A stretch of 64,000 nucleotides of DNA from Halichondria panicea (GCF_963675165.1 NC_087382.1:1488001-1552000), one strand, 5' to 3'. Counted from the stretch's first letter, positions 37,190 through 52,045 are shown. Made by a program: numbers and translations. Notes: generated by a model not told the origin, from the letters alone.

Positions 37190-38390
37190 CTGAAGCTGGC
37201 TGCTCAATTCCCTAACTTGGATACTGACATGCTAACTGGGTTTTTGATTAATCTCAGGTTTGCTGTGCCCATTGAAGACCCAGAAATCCTCTGTCTTATT
37301 AATCAGCATCGAACAGACGCTGGTGAGTCCGTATCACCTGACGAGAAATATCTCTTCTGTCCCGCGCTTATCCGATTAGAAGTTGATACAAAAGTGTTCA
37401 AGCATCGCGATGACCTTGCTTATTATTTTGGTTGGGTTATGTCCTGCTCTCACAAAGACCAGTTTCTGGACACTCGTTTTCTTCACGTTCTCCTGCTTCG
37501 AATATCTCTCTCCCTTGGGCTTGCTCCAATAATAGATTCTGACGTCCCTTTTCTACAACGTACATGCATGCTCGGTCTGAAAGACTGGTGTTGCTGGGGC
37601 ACGGCTGACAGTATCGAAGTGTTGGTTGAGGTCATTGACAAGAAGAAAGTGGTTGTTTTGATTCAAGCTGCGCTCTATACAGTGATGAAGAAAGTTGTTG
37701 ACACCTCCAACCTGAGTTATGCTCTAATACTGTAGTCACTGAGGAGGCCCTCCTTCCTCCTCACAGTCAGTGACTCACCAGGGCCGTAGCCACCAGTCAG
37801 GTTAGTCAGGTTTCAACCTGACCACTTTTTCCTAGGTGAATAGGCAATGGTCGTCACTACAGTAAACACATAATGGACAAAAAATGCAGTGAACTTCTTC
37901 TGCAGTGCAAAACATGCAAGAACTATAAGTGATCAAGGCTATTAATCTACATGCTATCATTGCTATGGCGAGAGAGAATCCCTTCCAAGTCTTCCAGACC
38001 AAGCTCACTATCCAGCTAACCATTTTTTGTTCCCCAAGCGATCATTTGGAAAGTCCAAACCAGTTCTGTGGTCTTGCCAAATACAACTTTGCTGTTTCTC
38101 CATCATGATAAGAATCAATGTTGTGTTCAATGTTGTGTTCTGTAACATTTGTGTTAGGGCTAAGCTTTAAAGCTGAACAGAATCTAGTCCAGCAGTATAG
38201 CCAGTAGAGAAGGGGCGTTTACCAACGATACAGGAAATGGGCGTGGCCTCAATTCAAAATTCGGCGCGCGTAACAACCTGACCACTCTAAAGTTGGTGGC
38301 TACGGCCCTGCACAGTGTGACCTATACCCTCTGGAAAATACACATGTCTTTGATCTCAAGTCTCTCGCTGAAAGCGTAATCAAGCAATAG
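37190..38390 (+). pseudogene. Roco COR-domain fragment, split by a hAT-like element
   Basis: The frame from about 37199 to 37735 encodes a COR piece homologous to the Roco gene at 18 kb. Aligned landmarks are YLFCPALIRLE versus YLFFPRLIRIN, YYFGWVMSCS versus YLFGWVLETS, FLDTRFLHVLLLRI versus FFDSRCLQVLILRI, and DVPFLQR versus DVPSLQR. After a frame change near 37720 the reading continues EEALLPPHSQ up to the element at 37779-38310. It resumes as CDLYPLENTHVFDLKSLAES and stops at 38388-38390. No Roc or Death part is present, so this is a relic. Confidence 0.7.
37779..38310. mobile_element. hAT-like non-autonomous element
   Basis: Ends CAGGGCCGTAGCCACC and GGTGGCTACGGCCCTG are perfect inverted repeats, followed inside by AACCTGACCAC on both arms. 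It interrupts the COR fragment. No clean 8-bp duplication is seen (TGACTCAC and CACAGTGT). Confidence 0.75.
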
Positions 38391-38683
38391 ATGTGTGTCG
38401 TATCTACTAACAATGTACTATATACATAACATACAGCTACTAAATTTTAATAGCTTAATGGTACCGTCCGTATATTCAGGGTACAATGGACTCACGTTGT
38501 TAATTATTATATAACTATGATTAGACACTAGTTGATAAGATCTACATGGGAAGTACATGGGAGAAAAGTACCTCTGAGCAGGTATACTATAGGACTTAGT
38601 ATTATAACCTGCACTAGTATTCCATTGTCAGGTAATTGTATTGTAGTCAAGCGGTTTGCTCATGCGCACTAGTATCTAAATGA

Positions 38684-38826
38684 GTTAGACACTGTTTTAT
38701 CGGTGTCCATGCATGTGATTTAGAAGCCCTCAGCCACATTAGTACCCTCGCTACGCTCGGGATACTAAATCACTGCCTTTAATTGGGCTTCTAAATCCCA
38801 TAGACACCTCCAAAACAGTGTCTAAC
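38684..38826. mobile_element. Foldback element with GTTAGACACTG ends
   Basis: GTTAGACACTGTTTT at the left pairs with AAAACAGTGTCTAAC at the right. The core has ACCCTCGCTACGCTCGGG. Same family as 15061-15194. Confidence 0.7.
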
Positions 38827-40459
38827 TATTATTAGATTCACACAACTTTGGCATTCCTTATCACAAAAAGACGTTATTAACCGACTGAGTTAGCTAATGC
38901 TTAACATGCTAGCAGTGCGATTCTCAGTCAGTCATGGTGTATAGTGTGATGTTTAACTAGTCTCGAGGCTCAGCCGCTTTAAAATAAGCGTGACTCGAGG
39001 CTAGTGCCTTGCATGATGTTGTGTATTTGAGTCTAGTACTTAGCTTTCCTCCAATATTCTTATATTCTGTAGCTTAGCCCTAGAGGGGCAATCAAGCTAA
39101 ACCAGCATATTTAAATGGAATTTAGTGGTTTATTAAATGGGGTTAACAGTGCGGAGCAGGTCAAAGGGGCTCGCACATGCGCAGCAATGGGCAGTCAGTA
39201 TATACCTCTTGGCTTGCGCTCACATTGGAACTTAGACACAATGACATGCGCAGTAACATTCGTTACCTCGTGGCTTAAGTCAGCAGCAACCAGGACGAGT
39301 GTACGCGCTATCTCTTTCCCCAACCCATGAGCTCCCACCCATGCATTAGCGCCACAGCTTGGCCTATCTCTTATGTTTAGTTTACCTCTTATTTATTTTT
39401 TATTTATTTTTCGTTAAACATTGTACGTTAATTTTCTCCAATGCCCTTCCCTGGCGGAGGGCACTGTGACAGGGGCAGCTGGTTAGGCTTTCGCTTCGGC
39501 TCGTCTCAACTATATTTTCACCTGTAAATCAAACATTTATAGGCAGAGATCGGTTTGAACGCTAGGGCGGGCGTCTGCAGAGCCAGCTCGTGGCATTAGG
39601 TCATACTGGTTAGGACAGAACAGTATAGTGCTAGGGCTGTTGCTGAGTAAGCTGTTAACAGGATGTAGATGTAGATTAAATAACAGTATTTAATTTACCT
39701 TCAGTTATGCAAAATTAATGTAATGATCTTTACAAAAAATGGAAATTGATGCCTATAAATCTTTAGACACCTAAAGTATTATCACATTTGCTAGGGTGTC
39801 TGTGTTGAAACTTGGCACTGTAGTGTCTATTACAGACCACAGAGGGAAGATCAGAGACAAGAATATGTGGTTACAAAATGTACTTGTGTTGTATACCTGA
39901 GGTGAAATGGGATTGCACCCTCTCAAATGATTTTTAAGAGTTGCTATAGGCACTGTAGATATAGATCTGCTATACAGACATGCATATTTACGTGCAAACC
40001 AATTCATGCATGGTGTTACTGTAGTGCTACTAAGTAAAAGTGTCTATCGGTGATAAATTATGCTTGATCTATTCTCCTATTATTCTCATAAAAGACAAAA
40101 TTAATAATTAAGACAAAATTAAGACAACACACAGCACACTGACACAAGACACAAAATAATTATAATTATCATGATTCTCAGTGCTATAGTTGTTCATGCA
40201 CCTAACCGTTATAAAAGCGAAAACTCGGCCTGGGATCGAGGCTAAGTGTTATCTTGCTGACTTGATTTGATCCATATAGTCAGTATATTCACCTTCAACT
40301 ATTTGTTGCCATTATTATGACAACGTCAGTTATGCAAAACTTAATGTGTAATGATCTTTTATTACAAAAATGGAAATTGATACTTATAATTATTATAATG
40401 ATCACATTCGCTGTAGACTGTCTGCATCATGTGTTGTTGAAACTTGGCACCCTAGTGTC

Positions 40460-41036
40460 TATTACAGACCCACATAGGTGGATCATTGTTGATATAGAGA
40501 AAATCCCAGTGCATGGTGGGGGAATCTACCATAGTGGGAAGATCAGAGACAACAATCTGTGGGGGCAACATTATAAGAAGGTGTGAATGTACTTCTGCCG
40601 GCTTCTGTTGTACCTGAGGTGAAAAGGGATTGCACCCTCTCAAATGAGTTGCTAGGCAATGTAGACATGCTACAGACATGCACTCAATAATAACAAGCTA
40701 ATGGCCGTATAGGCCACCTCCAAGCTCACCCCATGCATGCTATTACAGACCCACATAGATCGATCATTGTTGATATAGAGAAAATCCCAGTGCATGGTGG
40801 GGGAATCTACCATAGTGGGAAAATCAGAGACAATAATCTGTGGGGGGCAACATTATAAGAAGGTGTGAATGTACTTGTGTTGTACCTGAGGTGAAAAGGG
40901 ATTGCACCCTCTTAAACGATTTTTAAGAGTTGCTAGGCAATGTAGACATGCTACAGACATGCACTCAATAATAATAAGCTAATGGCCGTATAGGCCACCT
41001 CTCAAGCTCACCCCATGCATGCGATGGCTATATTCA
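40460..41036. repeat. Tandem duplication, two units of about 280 bp
   Basis: Both units run from TATTACAGACCCACATAG through GTGGGGGAATCTACCATAGT to AATGGCCGTATAGGCCACCT with few differences. Each unit is part of the four-TM 3'-flank repeat. Confidence 0.85.
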
Positions 41037-42069
41037 GCACTATTCAGCACAAAGAGTATTATGTTTATTATAGCACAGAAAATAAACTTTCATTTTAACA
41101 GTTGCTTTAATTGTATATACTTTGAAAGTGATTCACTAAAGATAGAGTTTCAACAATTAATAATTATTAGCTAATACTTTAACTCTAAAGTCACTAAGCG
41201 TAGTTGTATTGATAGCTTGCAATCTGATAGGGCGCCACTATGCTGGCAGCAGAACAACAGGGTCGTAAATGTGGTTTGTCAAGTGCAAGCACACCCACAC
41301 AAAATGTGCACAGTGCGCATGCAGGGATCAAAGAGTGTTTACTATACTACTCAGTTGTAAATGGTTGGATAACAGCTTCTAATTGCAATAGGTGCTCATA
41401 GTACAAGCTATAGTATATACCTGTCTGTGTGTGTACATATTGTTATATTGTACTACCTCGTGCATGCCGTTATAATTATGTATTCCCTCGGGGAGTACAT
41501 AGAACTGCCCTCGGTAGTAAATCCAATACACCCTTGATATATCCATGGTACAACCAAGGGCTTCATACGCCCTTGGTACAACTATTATATGTACAGTGTT
41601 TGTCCTAATTTTGAAAAAAGTAGCCATACATACAACATGACTGTAGTACACAACTGTCTATTACAGACACACATTAATATACTCCATGGTTGAAAGAAAC
41701 TCTAGTGTATTGCATGGGGAATCTATCATGGTGCATGGGAATATCAAAGACAAGTGTGCCAAGCAACAACAAAGGTAAACTATAATGTATCAGGTATTAT
41801 ATACCTGCATGAGATAGAAATAACATTATGATACTCCAGTTAATTGCTTTGCAATGTAGATCAAAAGAAGCTCCCAAATACGTGGTTCAATTTACCAAAG
41901 AAAACAAATTAATGTTCATTGTGACAGTATAATTATAGTAGTATACGAAAAAATTAATGGTTCTCACTAAAAATGCATGATGGAGTAACCTACTAACATG
42001 CACTAGTCTTATGTATAGTAAAGTATACACGCATGCATGTTCTATTTATATACAAGTCACTGTTATTAT

Positions 42070-43752
<1,683 letters not shown>

Positions 43753-43844
43753 TTTTAGTAATTATAGCAGTTGAAGGCAGCAGGAAATCTCCAGTGTAGC
43801 ACACAAATTGTGAGGCACTTTCCCAAATGATGAGTTTTTATAGA

Positions 43845-43990
43845 AGCTAGCATCATCTCCTCTGATGTCATAACTACATTCTTTCCGGTCTCACCTTGGA
43901 GGGCTTTTTCTTTTTCTGGAAGGGAAGTTTATTTGAAGACGAACTTTCCCATATTTCAATGAACAAAGGACGATCTTTCCCACTCGCACC
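43845..43990 (-). promoter_or_regulatory. Copy E promoter
   Basis: TATAAAAAC element near 43833-43842 on the gene strand. Boxes ACGAACTTTCCC and GGACGATCTTTCCC (plus-strand reading) lie between 43938 and 43982. The GC box is not evident. Confidence 0.55.
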
Positions 43991-44189
43991 TTACTTATTA
44001 ACTGAGCACTTTTCCTAAGCAATGAGCATGCGCATTAGAGAGCCCTGCCCACATATCGTATGAAATCAGCCTAACTACAGATCACATCATTCAAGCTTCT
44101 TATGATAATGACATAATGAGAAAAGCCACCCACCCGCATGCAATTAGAAAAACTTCAGGACCAGAAACCAGAGTGTCACTTAGAGTGGC

Positions 44190-45040
44190 CTAATAGTGCA
44201 TCAAAACAACATTCACAGAACAGGCACAGCATTGTGTAGAACATATATATTTTATATGTGTTTGCATATGTACTCTGGAATTTGCAGTCCTCACAGGTAT
44301 TGTTGCGGGGACTTAGCTTTTATGATATCTGTATTGCATTCCAGTAGCCAACAAAGTACAACCTAACCCAACAAAAAATGCACAGAGCACTGAGGAATGA
44401 CTAATTTGTATACAGAAGATATTTAAGTGTATCTAGGGATTTACCTTGACAGTCACACAGACATGATGGCGTGATGATGAGTCTGATATATAGGGTATCT
44501 ATGGCATGGCATGTAGTGAGTGTGAGAATTAAAGTTGCGTTAGGTCTGAAAGATCATACTCTCAACAATTGAATTTTAGGAGAAATACCTTGGTGTTCAA
44601 GTGGTTGTATACAGGCACTCTCACATTCAACATTGAAACTTAAGACACATGTATAATTTCATGTGAGTGTTGAACTGCGAGTCAGGTTCTGTATCAGTAA
44701 TACATGATACAAATGGTTAACTACATGGTGCAACCCCATGTTAACAACCACTAAAGGCCAGCTGCTATATAACGGCCAGGCATCCAGGTCCCAAATGAAC
44801 AGTTTGTGTATAAAACAACCTCTCAACAAAGGCCACCTCTGTATAGGCCAAAACATTGTTCCCCAAAGGTGTCCATTATAGAGGGGTTCCACTGCATATC
44901 AGTTATTTAGCAATTTAATGTGTGCCGGCATGCACAACGATAAAGCAACTCAAGGTTACGTTCAAATGCACGAACGTATATTGCGTGAATTACTCAACCC
45001 AGAGCATCTATTATAAGTGCACCAGCATTAAACATTAAAA
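44190..45040. repeat. Segmental duplication upstream of copy E (partner 50156-51050)
   Basis: Long collinear similarity with 50156-51050. It runs from CAGGCACAGCATTGTGTAGA through GCCAACAAAGTACAACCTAA and ACACATGTATA to ATTACTCAACCCAGAGCA. Both partners lie directly upstream of four-TM copies (E and F), so gene and upstream region were probably duplicated together. Confidence 0.8.
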
Positions 45041-45119
45041 ACACTTATTGCTATAGACAACAGTGAACAAGAAAGGTTAGCAAGAAGGAGGGAGCGAGAG
45101 CGACAGGCATTGCAATTTT

Positions 45120-45744
45120 GTCTGTCTGTATGTATGTATGTTCTGCATCTCGAAGACACTGCAGTTGTTTCAGGTGGCCAATCTCTCCAGAACGTTATCA
45201 TTTCAGACTCCACTATGGCCACAAAAATTTTTCTCTGGAATAATGACATTGGAAAGTTGAACGTCAGATCGTCTTACCACCTCAAGTAAGTGATCGTCAG
45301 GTCCTATCAAGATGAAAATGTCTTCAGTTCCCAAAGCATGGAGCGACTATTGAAGAGCTTCCTGATATTGGAACTGTGTCAGCTGATGATCATGATGTAA
45401 ATACATACGACCAAATCAGTGACTCCGAAGTTGTAGGAGTACTATCATTTGACAATTTTCTGATCTGCTTGGTCTGTAACAGCAAAATCCAACCAACAGA
45501 TGACACATCTGGAACCTGCACAACTTGCTGTTTGGTTCAAAAAATCACCCTCTGCAAGAGACAAGTACGAGCTAAACTTCTCCTTACCCGCCCCGGAGGA
45601 GACTATATCACACAAAGTGTTTTCGGTGATCATCTAAAGGAAATTTGTCTACAACAACCAATAACTACAGATGCACTTCTGCAAGCCTCTCCTTTTAATT
45701 TTACATATAACCACCAGATTATCAACACTGTATCTCGGAATTAA
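45120..45744 (+). pseudogene. RPA-like OB-fold fragment with zinc ribbon
   Basis: The plus strand reads VVSGGQSLQNVIISDSTMA, then IFLWNNDIGKL and SSYHLK, an OB-fold pattern of RPA70-like proteins. An in-frame TAA follows, then VIVRSYQDENVFSS. After a one-base loss in a C run near 45330 it reads ATIEELPDIGTV and a Cys4 ribbon CLVCNSK...CTTCC, ending at a stop before 45745. Homology to RPA-type single-strand DNA-binding proteins is inferred from pattern. The N-terminal part is missing and two lesions break the frame, so it is a relic. Confidence 0.5.
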
Positions 45745-46180
45745 CTATTTCCCAGAATTAACTGTGCTAATTCCATACTTTACTAATTCACTGTTTCAAT
45801 TTTACCATTCATTGAAATGTTAACAGCAATTTGCTCGCTCGCCCCAAACATGCCCTGCATGCTCCTAGTCTATACTCTATAGTTGTTCGCCTAAAAGCGA
45901 AAACTCGGCCTATATAGTCTATGCCTGTGTGTTGATGAGTCTTAGGTATAATAATAGGGTATCCATGGCATGGCATGCATATAGAGACAATTAAGATGGT
46001 GTGATGTACTGGGTGTGAGAAAGTTGTCTACATGCATGGGGAGGTCTAAAGAGATATACCCTCAACAATCATATTATGCATGCAAGATGGCGCGATCTAT
46101 ACTGGGTGTGAGAAAGTTGTGTCTGCATGCAGCCATGCATGGGGAGGTCTAAAAGAGATACCCTCAACAATCATATATGC

Positions 46181-46927
46181 TAGCCTCGATTCCAGGCCGC
46201 TTGAAAAAGGCGGCCTGGTATACCTTGTATGCGCATGCGCGAAATAATTGACAACAATTTCATCATACAAATTGTAAAAAAACGGACAAAGTTACAAAAG
46301 GGTATGACAATGTGACCACAATGGCAGCTTTCAGAGACACTAATCAAAATAGAATAATTATACTGCAGCAGTGTTGCTTCTTCTAGCTCTGTTTATCAAA
46401 GAGACAGTTCAAGAAAACCTCCCAGACAGCTAGAGCTGCCAGCTAGGAAGAGTGCATGGTGGAGTTTTTAATACATCAGTAGATCTTGAGTGAATAACTT
46501 CCTGAGTGTCGAGTTAAAGCTTATTAAAAGCTTTCAGGAGTAATTATTAGCTTCTTTATCTTCAGCAATGACTTCTTGTCGAACATAAAGGCAAGATTTA
46601 GTAGCAGAACACTTGCCTGGTCTATATTACCACAGCCTCATCAGGGGACCCACAGGAACACATCATGCCGTTCCTATAACATATGTAGCCTTACAGTGTA
46701 GGGTGTCGTTAAGTAGAGACTTGGCTGGATACAATAAAGGGCGTAAGAACTCAGTCATCTTTGCACAATACTCGGACTGTAAAATCAGAATACAAATAGT
46801 ATACGGTTTATTTTACTGACAGTATCCACAAATACACGGATTACCCCCTTTTTGGGGTAATGTACACGCATGCGCATACAAGGTATATACCAGGCCGCTT
46901 TTTTCAAGCGACCTAGAATCGAGGCTA
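46181..46927. mobile_element. Element with TAGCCTCGAT/ATCGAGGCTA ends
   Basis: TAGCCTCGATTCCAGGCCGC at the left and an inverted CCAGGCCGC...ATCGAGGCTA at the right enclose 747 bp. TATACCTTGTATGCGCATGC is mirrored inside the right end. The flanks (CATATATGC and AGTGTATGC) match only partly. It contains no supported gene. Confidence 0.65.
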
Positions 46928-47103
46928 AGTGTATGCTTGCAAGATGGTGCGATGTATATTGGGTGTGAGAAAGTTGGGTCTGCATGCAGCAGCCATGCAT
47001 GGGGAGGTCTAAAAGAGATACCTTCAACAATTATTTATTTTTTGGAGAATTACTTTGCTGTGACCGAGTCTGTTTAACCTCGATCTCTCGTATACGTGTA
47101 TAC

Positions 47104-47415
47104 GGTAGAATAGTGAAACCAGCCAAGCCCAATCCAAGCTGCAAGGTGTCGGAGGTAATTATTAGCAACATGCATGCAATAGATACGAGAGCTGTAAATA
47201 GTAGCAATGTAAACGAAACAACACTTTTCTCGCAGGTCCTTCCAACATTTAGAGTGTTTGAGTATATAGGTATAAGAAATCTTCAGGCAATCATGGATCA
47301 GTAGTTTTGCAGCATGTAAAATTATGAGACACTCTCCAAAAAGATATGTTTTTATAGAGGCCAGAATCATCTCCTGAGACTTCTCTGGTGTCATAACAAT
47401 GGTCCCCAGACACAA
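47104..47415 (-). pseudogene. Four-TM remnant, copy I (rearranged 5' end)
   Basis: Keeps a TATAAAAAC element (near 47350), exon 1 (about 47227-47250, MLEGPARK) and the first half of exon 2, cut off at about 47104. Upstream of its promoter an exon-4-like piece (AIFFLCLGTIVM, about 47395-47440) abuts it. This suggests a deletion joined exon 4 of one unit to the promoter of the next. Confidence 0.6.
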
Positions 47416-48463
47416 GAAGAATATGGCGCTATACAGAATGTTGAATCAGTACTGTTCAGAGTATATCACTACAATCATGCAGGCTTCATTTCACGCATAC
47501 GCAAAAAGTCCGCGCACATAATTATACAATACTACCTATAGTCACACCCTATTATTCGTTTGTGTTGTTGACAATCTTTACCATAATTATAATCCTTTGT
47601 AGTTTTAGCCACACCCTATAACGCGGAGAGTTTCACGTGAACATTTTTCGTTTCCAATCGCTCTTACTGTTCTATCTATGGAATCCAGTAGCTCTAAGAG
47701 AGTTATGCATGGGCCCTATAGGCCTCCACCACATAAATTTTTATTTAAACACATCTCATGCAATCTTTGAGGGATTCCTAAAGGTTACTCGAATGATTTT
47801 TTGTTTTACTTACTGTACGTAGCTTGTTCGAAAACCAAATTATTGTGTGCAGGCCTATAATAATTATATACTGTCTTGCATGTATCGCTGATTCTGAAAC
47901 TACATTTTTGGGCACTATATAGCCATGATGCGTAACAGCCGGACCTACATGCTTGTGGTTGATATGTGAGAACTCTATGCAGTGTGTGGGGGAATCTACC
48001 ATGAATACTTATCGGAGACAAGAGTCTGCTTGGCAACAACAAGTATGATTACTAACAGTATATGCACATGCATACGTCTTCTCAATTGATTTTTAAGAGT
48101 TAATATATAGGTTACGTGTATATAGACCTAAACCCCCCTCTATGTTATGAACACTCAATATTTAATAAGATGCACATTATGGCCATGCATGCAGGTCATC
48201 ACCCTCTCAGCTTCTCAAGCTCGCCTGACATCTGTGCAGCATACAATAGCCTGATCATGATAAGACATATGAGTTTATTTCACCATAGATTATAAACGTT
48301 CATTGTGACAGCTCTATATAGTATAGGCAACACACAACAATAACTCGCTAATTTGAACTGCATGTTGAGTTTCAATAATGCTAACACTAGCTCTTAGACG
48401 CTTAGCATGTTAAGCTAATAGTGTACAAAATCACGCACCATGCATGCATGCAGCTATTATCGG
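47416..48463. other. Downstream flank of copy F
   Basis: No supported gene. Contains the 3'-flank repeat of the array unit at about 47890-48330. Confidence 0.45.
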
Positions 48464-49952
48464 CTATATAGTGTATTGTTGGTTATTGGTGATAGCTTCC
48501 TCATAGAAGGTCCATGCCATCAACTGACCAGTCTGTATAATTATTATAATTATAAGAGAGAGAAAGACTAACATGTTTTCATTACTGTGCAGTACAAGTA
48601 ATTATAGCCAAACTTTTGCCGTTGTATTTTGTAGTTATCAGAGTTATATAATAGTACCACAATTAAGCTAACAATTAAAAGAATACACTTACCCAGGACA
48701 TAGTGGCAATTAGTGCTCCTGCAAACGCCAAGTTTACAGGATGATAGAAGGCATGACCATAGGTTGATTGGTAAATAATGAAGCTTCCTGCACCGAATAA
48801 GATCATCCCAAGACAGAGAAGGAATAAAACACTGAACACTGTCGTCTGAGGAGATGTTAAAGAACACATGCAGTCATAAGTATGTACATGTATTAATCGC
48901 ATGTTGTCCTATTATTCACTGTGATTCGTACAGTGATTAATTGCGTATCAGTAATTGCATGTCGTCATTAACGACGTGCAATTACTGCCTTGACGACCGC
49001 ACGCTCGAATAACGGCCACGGCTAATTTTTTTACTGAAACTGCAGCTAAAAATGTCCTTAAAACTGCGTCACAAACGATTAACAATCAATAGTATGGCTA
49101 TATACTCGTGCAATAAGGGATTAATAGCACTGGCAAGGTTAATAGCACTCGGCTACGCCTCGTGCAATTAGTAGCCTTGCCATTGCTTGTTACTCGTGCT
49201 ATTAATCCCATAATTATTGCACTCTTAGCTAATTATACACATAGACATTATCATGACTGTGTATGTGTGTTGACAAATCACAGTTTGTAATGGGCAGAAA
49301 ATACATTTTAACAGTATTAAACTAATCACTCTCCAACAAAATCAGTTGGAAGTTCCAATGCAGAGAAATTGATCGTCTCTCCAGTCAGTGAGGTCTCTAC
49401 AGATAAAGCATTAATGAGGATACAATGGTCCTGAGGATCCTAATTGCAGATCGTGCACTGATAACAGCATGAACAGCTCCCAGCACGATGATTGGAATAC
49501 CCAGCAGAGAGATGAACCAATGGGGAAACCACGTAGAACCCACCGGTGTATAACCGTCGGCCTGGAAACAGGGGAGTAGAGTGCATGCACACAGATTATA
49601 GTAATGCCAACTGAGTTACACATGCAATACGTTCCAATACTCTTGCAGCACTAGGTCAATGCCGGCATTGAATATACACATGGCTGATGCATATATATAT
49701 AACTGATATAGCTGTGTGTGCACACAGTCACACGCATACGTATACTTACAACAGTGGTCCATCCGAATCCGATCACAATGAGCAGCCATGGTAGAATAGT
49801 GAAACCAGCCAAGCCCAATCCAATCTGCAAGGTGTCAGAGATACATTAATAATTATTTCAATTCACAAGACTCTTGTCAAGAGCTATAAATCATAAAAAT
49901 TAATAGGAGCAATAAAATGCAACAACACCTTTCTTGCTAGTCCTTCCAACAT
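48464..49952 (-). CDS. Four-TM array gene, copy F (intact)
   Basis: Exons: 49929-49952 (MLEGLARK), 49750-49824, 49424-49561, 48693-48845 and 48464-48532; about 152 aa, all in phase. Exon 4 is one codon longer than in B and E. The tail lacks three residues (FYEEAITNNQQYTI), an in-frame deletion. The TATA-like element is changed to GATAAAAAC, and a small foldback insertion sits between it and the upstream block, so expression may be altered. Confidence 0.8.
48907..49226. repeat. Palindromic repeats in intron 3 of copy F
   Basis: Two inverted structures: about 48950-48995 (GTAATTGCATGTCGT/ACGACGTGCAATTAC) and about 49107-49226 (GCAATAAGGGATTAATAGCA with GTGCTATTAATCCC). Likely small foldback elements. 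Confidence 0.65.
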
Positions 49953-50052
49953 TTTAATTACAGCTGTAGTAGAAAAGAAGAGGCAGCAGGAAATCTTCAG
50001 TCAGTATTAAAATGTTTAGCACAAAAATCAGTGTTTTTATCGATGTCATCTC

Positions 50053-50115
50053 TAGCCTCGAGACCAGGCTGATTTTAATCGGCCAGGTCTCGAGGCTAAT
50101 GTCGTCTCGAGGCTA
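50053..50115. mobile_element. Minimal TAGCCTCGAG foldback in the copy F promoter
   Basis: TAGCCTCGAGACCAGGC pairs with GCCAGGTCTCGAGGCTA (50053-50098), followed by a 17-bp partial repeat ending GAGGCTA. Direct repeat ATGTCATCTC flanks the whole (50043-50052 and 50116-50125). It separates the TATA-like element from the residual ACAACCTTTCCCC box. Confidence 0.75.
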
Positions 50116-50155
50116 ATGTCATCTCTAGACAACCTTTCCCCTTTAATACTTTCTT

Positions 50156-51050
50156 GTGTAGAATTGTAGTGCATCAAAACAGCATTCACAGGCAACATGC
50201 AGGCACAGCATTGTGTAGAACATAGACTTATGAAGTTATGTGTTTGCATCTGTATACTCTGGAATTTGCAGGTATTGTTGCGAGGACTTAGCTTTTATGA
50301 TATCTGTATTGCATTGCAGTAGCCAACAAAGTACAACCTAACCCTATACACCACAACAAAAAATGTATACAGAACACTGAGGAATGACTAATGTGTATAC
50401 AGAAGATATTTAAGTGTATCTAGGGATTTACCTTGACAGTCACACAGACATGATGGCATAATGATGAGTCTGCATATATATAGGGTATCCATAAGTTGCG
50501 TCAGGTCTGAAAGATCCTACCCTCAACAATTGAATTTTAGGAGAAATACCTTGGTGTTCAAGTGGTTGTATATAGGCACTCTCACATTCAACATTGAAAC
50601 TTAAGACACATGTATAGTTTCATGTGAGTGTTGAACTGCGAGTCAGGTTCTGTATCAGTAATACATGATACAAATGGTTAACTACAGTGCAACCCCTGTT
50701 AGCAACCACATCTGAATAAAGGCCAGCTGCTATATAACGGCCAGGAACCCAGGTCCCAAATGAACAGTTTGTGTATACAACAACCTCTCAACAAAGGCCA
50801 CCTCTGCATGACTGTATTATAAAGGCCAAAACATTGAAAGTTCCCCAAAGGTGTCCGTTATAGAGGGGTTCCACTGCATATCAGTTATTTTAGCAATTTA
50901 ATGTGTGCCGGCATGCACAAGGATGAGGCAACTCAAGGTTACGTTTAAATGCACGAAGTTCAACGTATAATTGTCAATGAGTGAATTACTCAACCCAGAG
51001 CACCTATATATAAGGACACCAGCATTAAAACATGCCCTTATTGCTATATA
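50156..51050. repeat. Segmental duplication upstream of copy F (partner 44190-45040)
   Basis: Collinear with 44190-45040. Inside it, CAGTGCAACCCCTG (about 50696) and an inverted AGGGGTTCCACTG (about 50875) mark an embedded MITE of about 180 bp. Confidence 0.8.
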
Positions 51051-52045
51051 GGTATTATAACGGTTTTATTGCTGATCATGAAAAAAGGCAGGTAGCCTCG
51101 ACCCCAGGCCGATCCGTCTCCAATTGAACGCTAGGTCGCCTACTAGGCCTGGTATTGATTGTATTTGGGTGTGATCTGGGCGTGGTTTTTTAATACATTG
51201 ACTCTGTGGTACAACAAAAAATGAATCTTCCAACAGTGGTTTTCAACAACAGCCTCTGGGGCAGTATACAGCAGGAAATACTTCCCAGAAGACACTTCTT
51301 TGGCAGTGACAACCAATCGATTCCTTTATTGCTACTGAGGATGGCAGCAGAAACACCGCTATTGTTTAGACTCCTGACCTGGTCATGAGACTAGCACTCT
51401 ATAATTGTGATGCCCATGTTTGTAGTAAAATATAAGGAACCATGCATTGATAACTTCAAAATATTAATATATTATAGAGATGTGTTACTGATGGTTGCAC
51501 CGGCTTCAGTTTCAACAACAAACTCTCACTGTCAAAGTCAATATTACAGAGCAAGTAAACACTTTTACCTCATGCAATCGTATATGATTGCATGGAACTT
51601 AATTGCATGATGTCCATGCATGCATGCATATAATTATAGCAGCGCACCATTATTATACTCACCCTAGCTCTATAACTATCACTATACTTCTGGGAGTATA
51701 TACTTTAAATTAACTCAGTCAGACAACCCATGCATGCCATGCATCTATACTTATACCATGCACTTATGATGTGCATGCTCATAATGCTAGCCTCGATCCC
51801 AGGCCGAGTTTTCGCTTTTATAACGTGTACGATTATAAAAGCAAACAACTACTGGGATCGAGGCTAGTGCTCATGCATATAATTATATGGCAGAGAAAGT
51901 TGAGTTTTGAATAAGGTTCATTGCATGTCAGTAAACATTATATGACACATTGTATTCTATTATTATAGTTCACTAACTATAAAAGTCAATAAACAAAAAA
52001 AAATAAACAGGTACACTCACAAGTCACTTTTCTGACTTTGTTTTT
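51051..52045. other. Downstream flank of copy G
   Basis: No supported gene. A foldback half end lies near 51092-51160 and a complete hairpin element at 51788-51866. Confidence 0.45.
51788..51866. mobile_element. Short TAGCCTCGATCCC hairpin element
   Basis: TAGCCTCGATCCCAG at the left pairs with CTGGGATCGAGGCTA at the right. The inner arms with TTTTATAA also pair. No clear 9-bp duplication. Confidence 0.7.

Larger units (their letters stand above)
38391..42069. other. Repeat-rich intergenic region
   Basis: No supported gene. Holds the foldback element at 38684-38826, a TAGTCTCGAGG hairpin at 38958-39003, and array-unit 3'-flank repeats from about 39700 to 41990. These include a tandem duplication of about 280 bp (40460-40739 and 40740-41036). 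An imperfect palindrome with CCCTTGGTACAAC lies near 41500-41585. Confidence 0.5.

Noticed and set aside
45286-45327. Short intron in the RPA-like fragment
   Set aside because: The stretch itself reads as conserved OB-fold sequence (VIVRSYQDENVF), so a stop codon plus a one-base loss explains it better than splicing.
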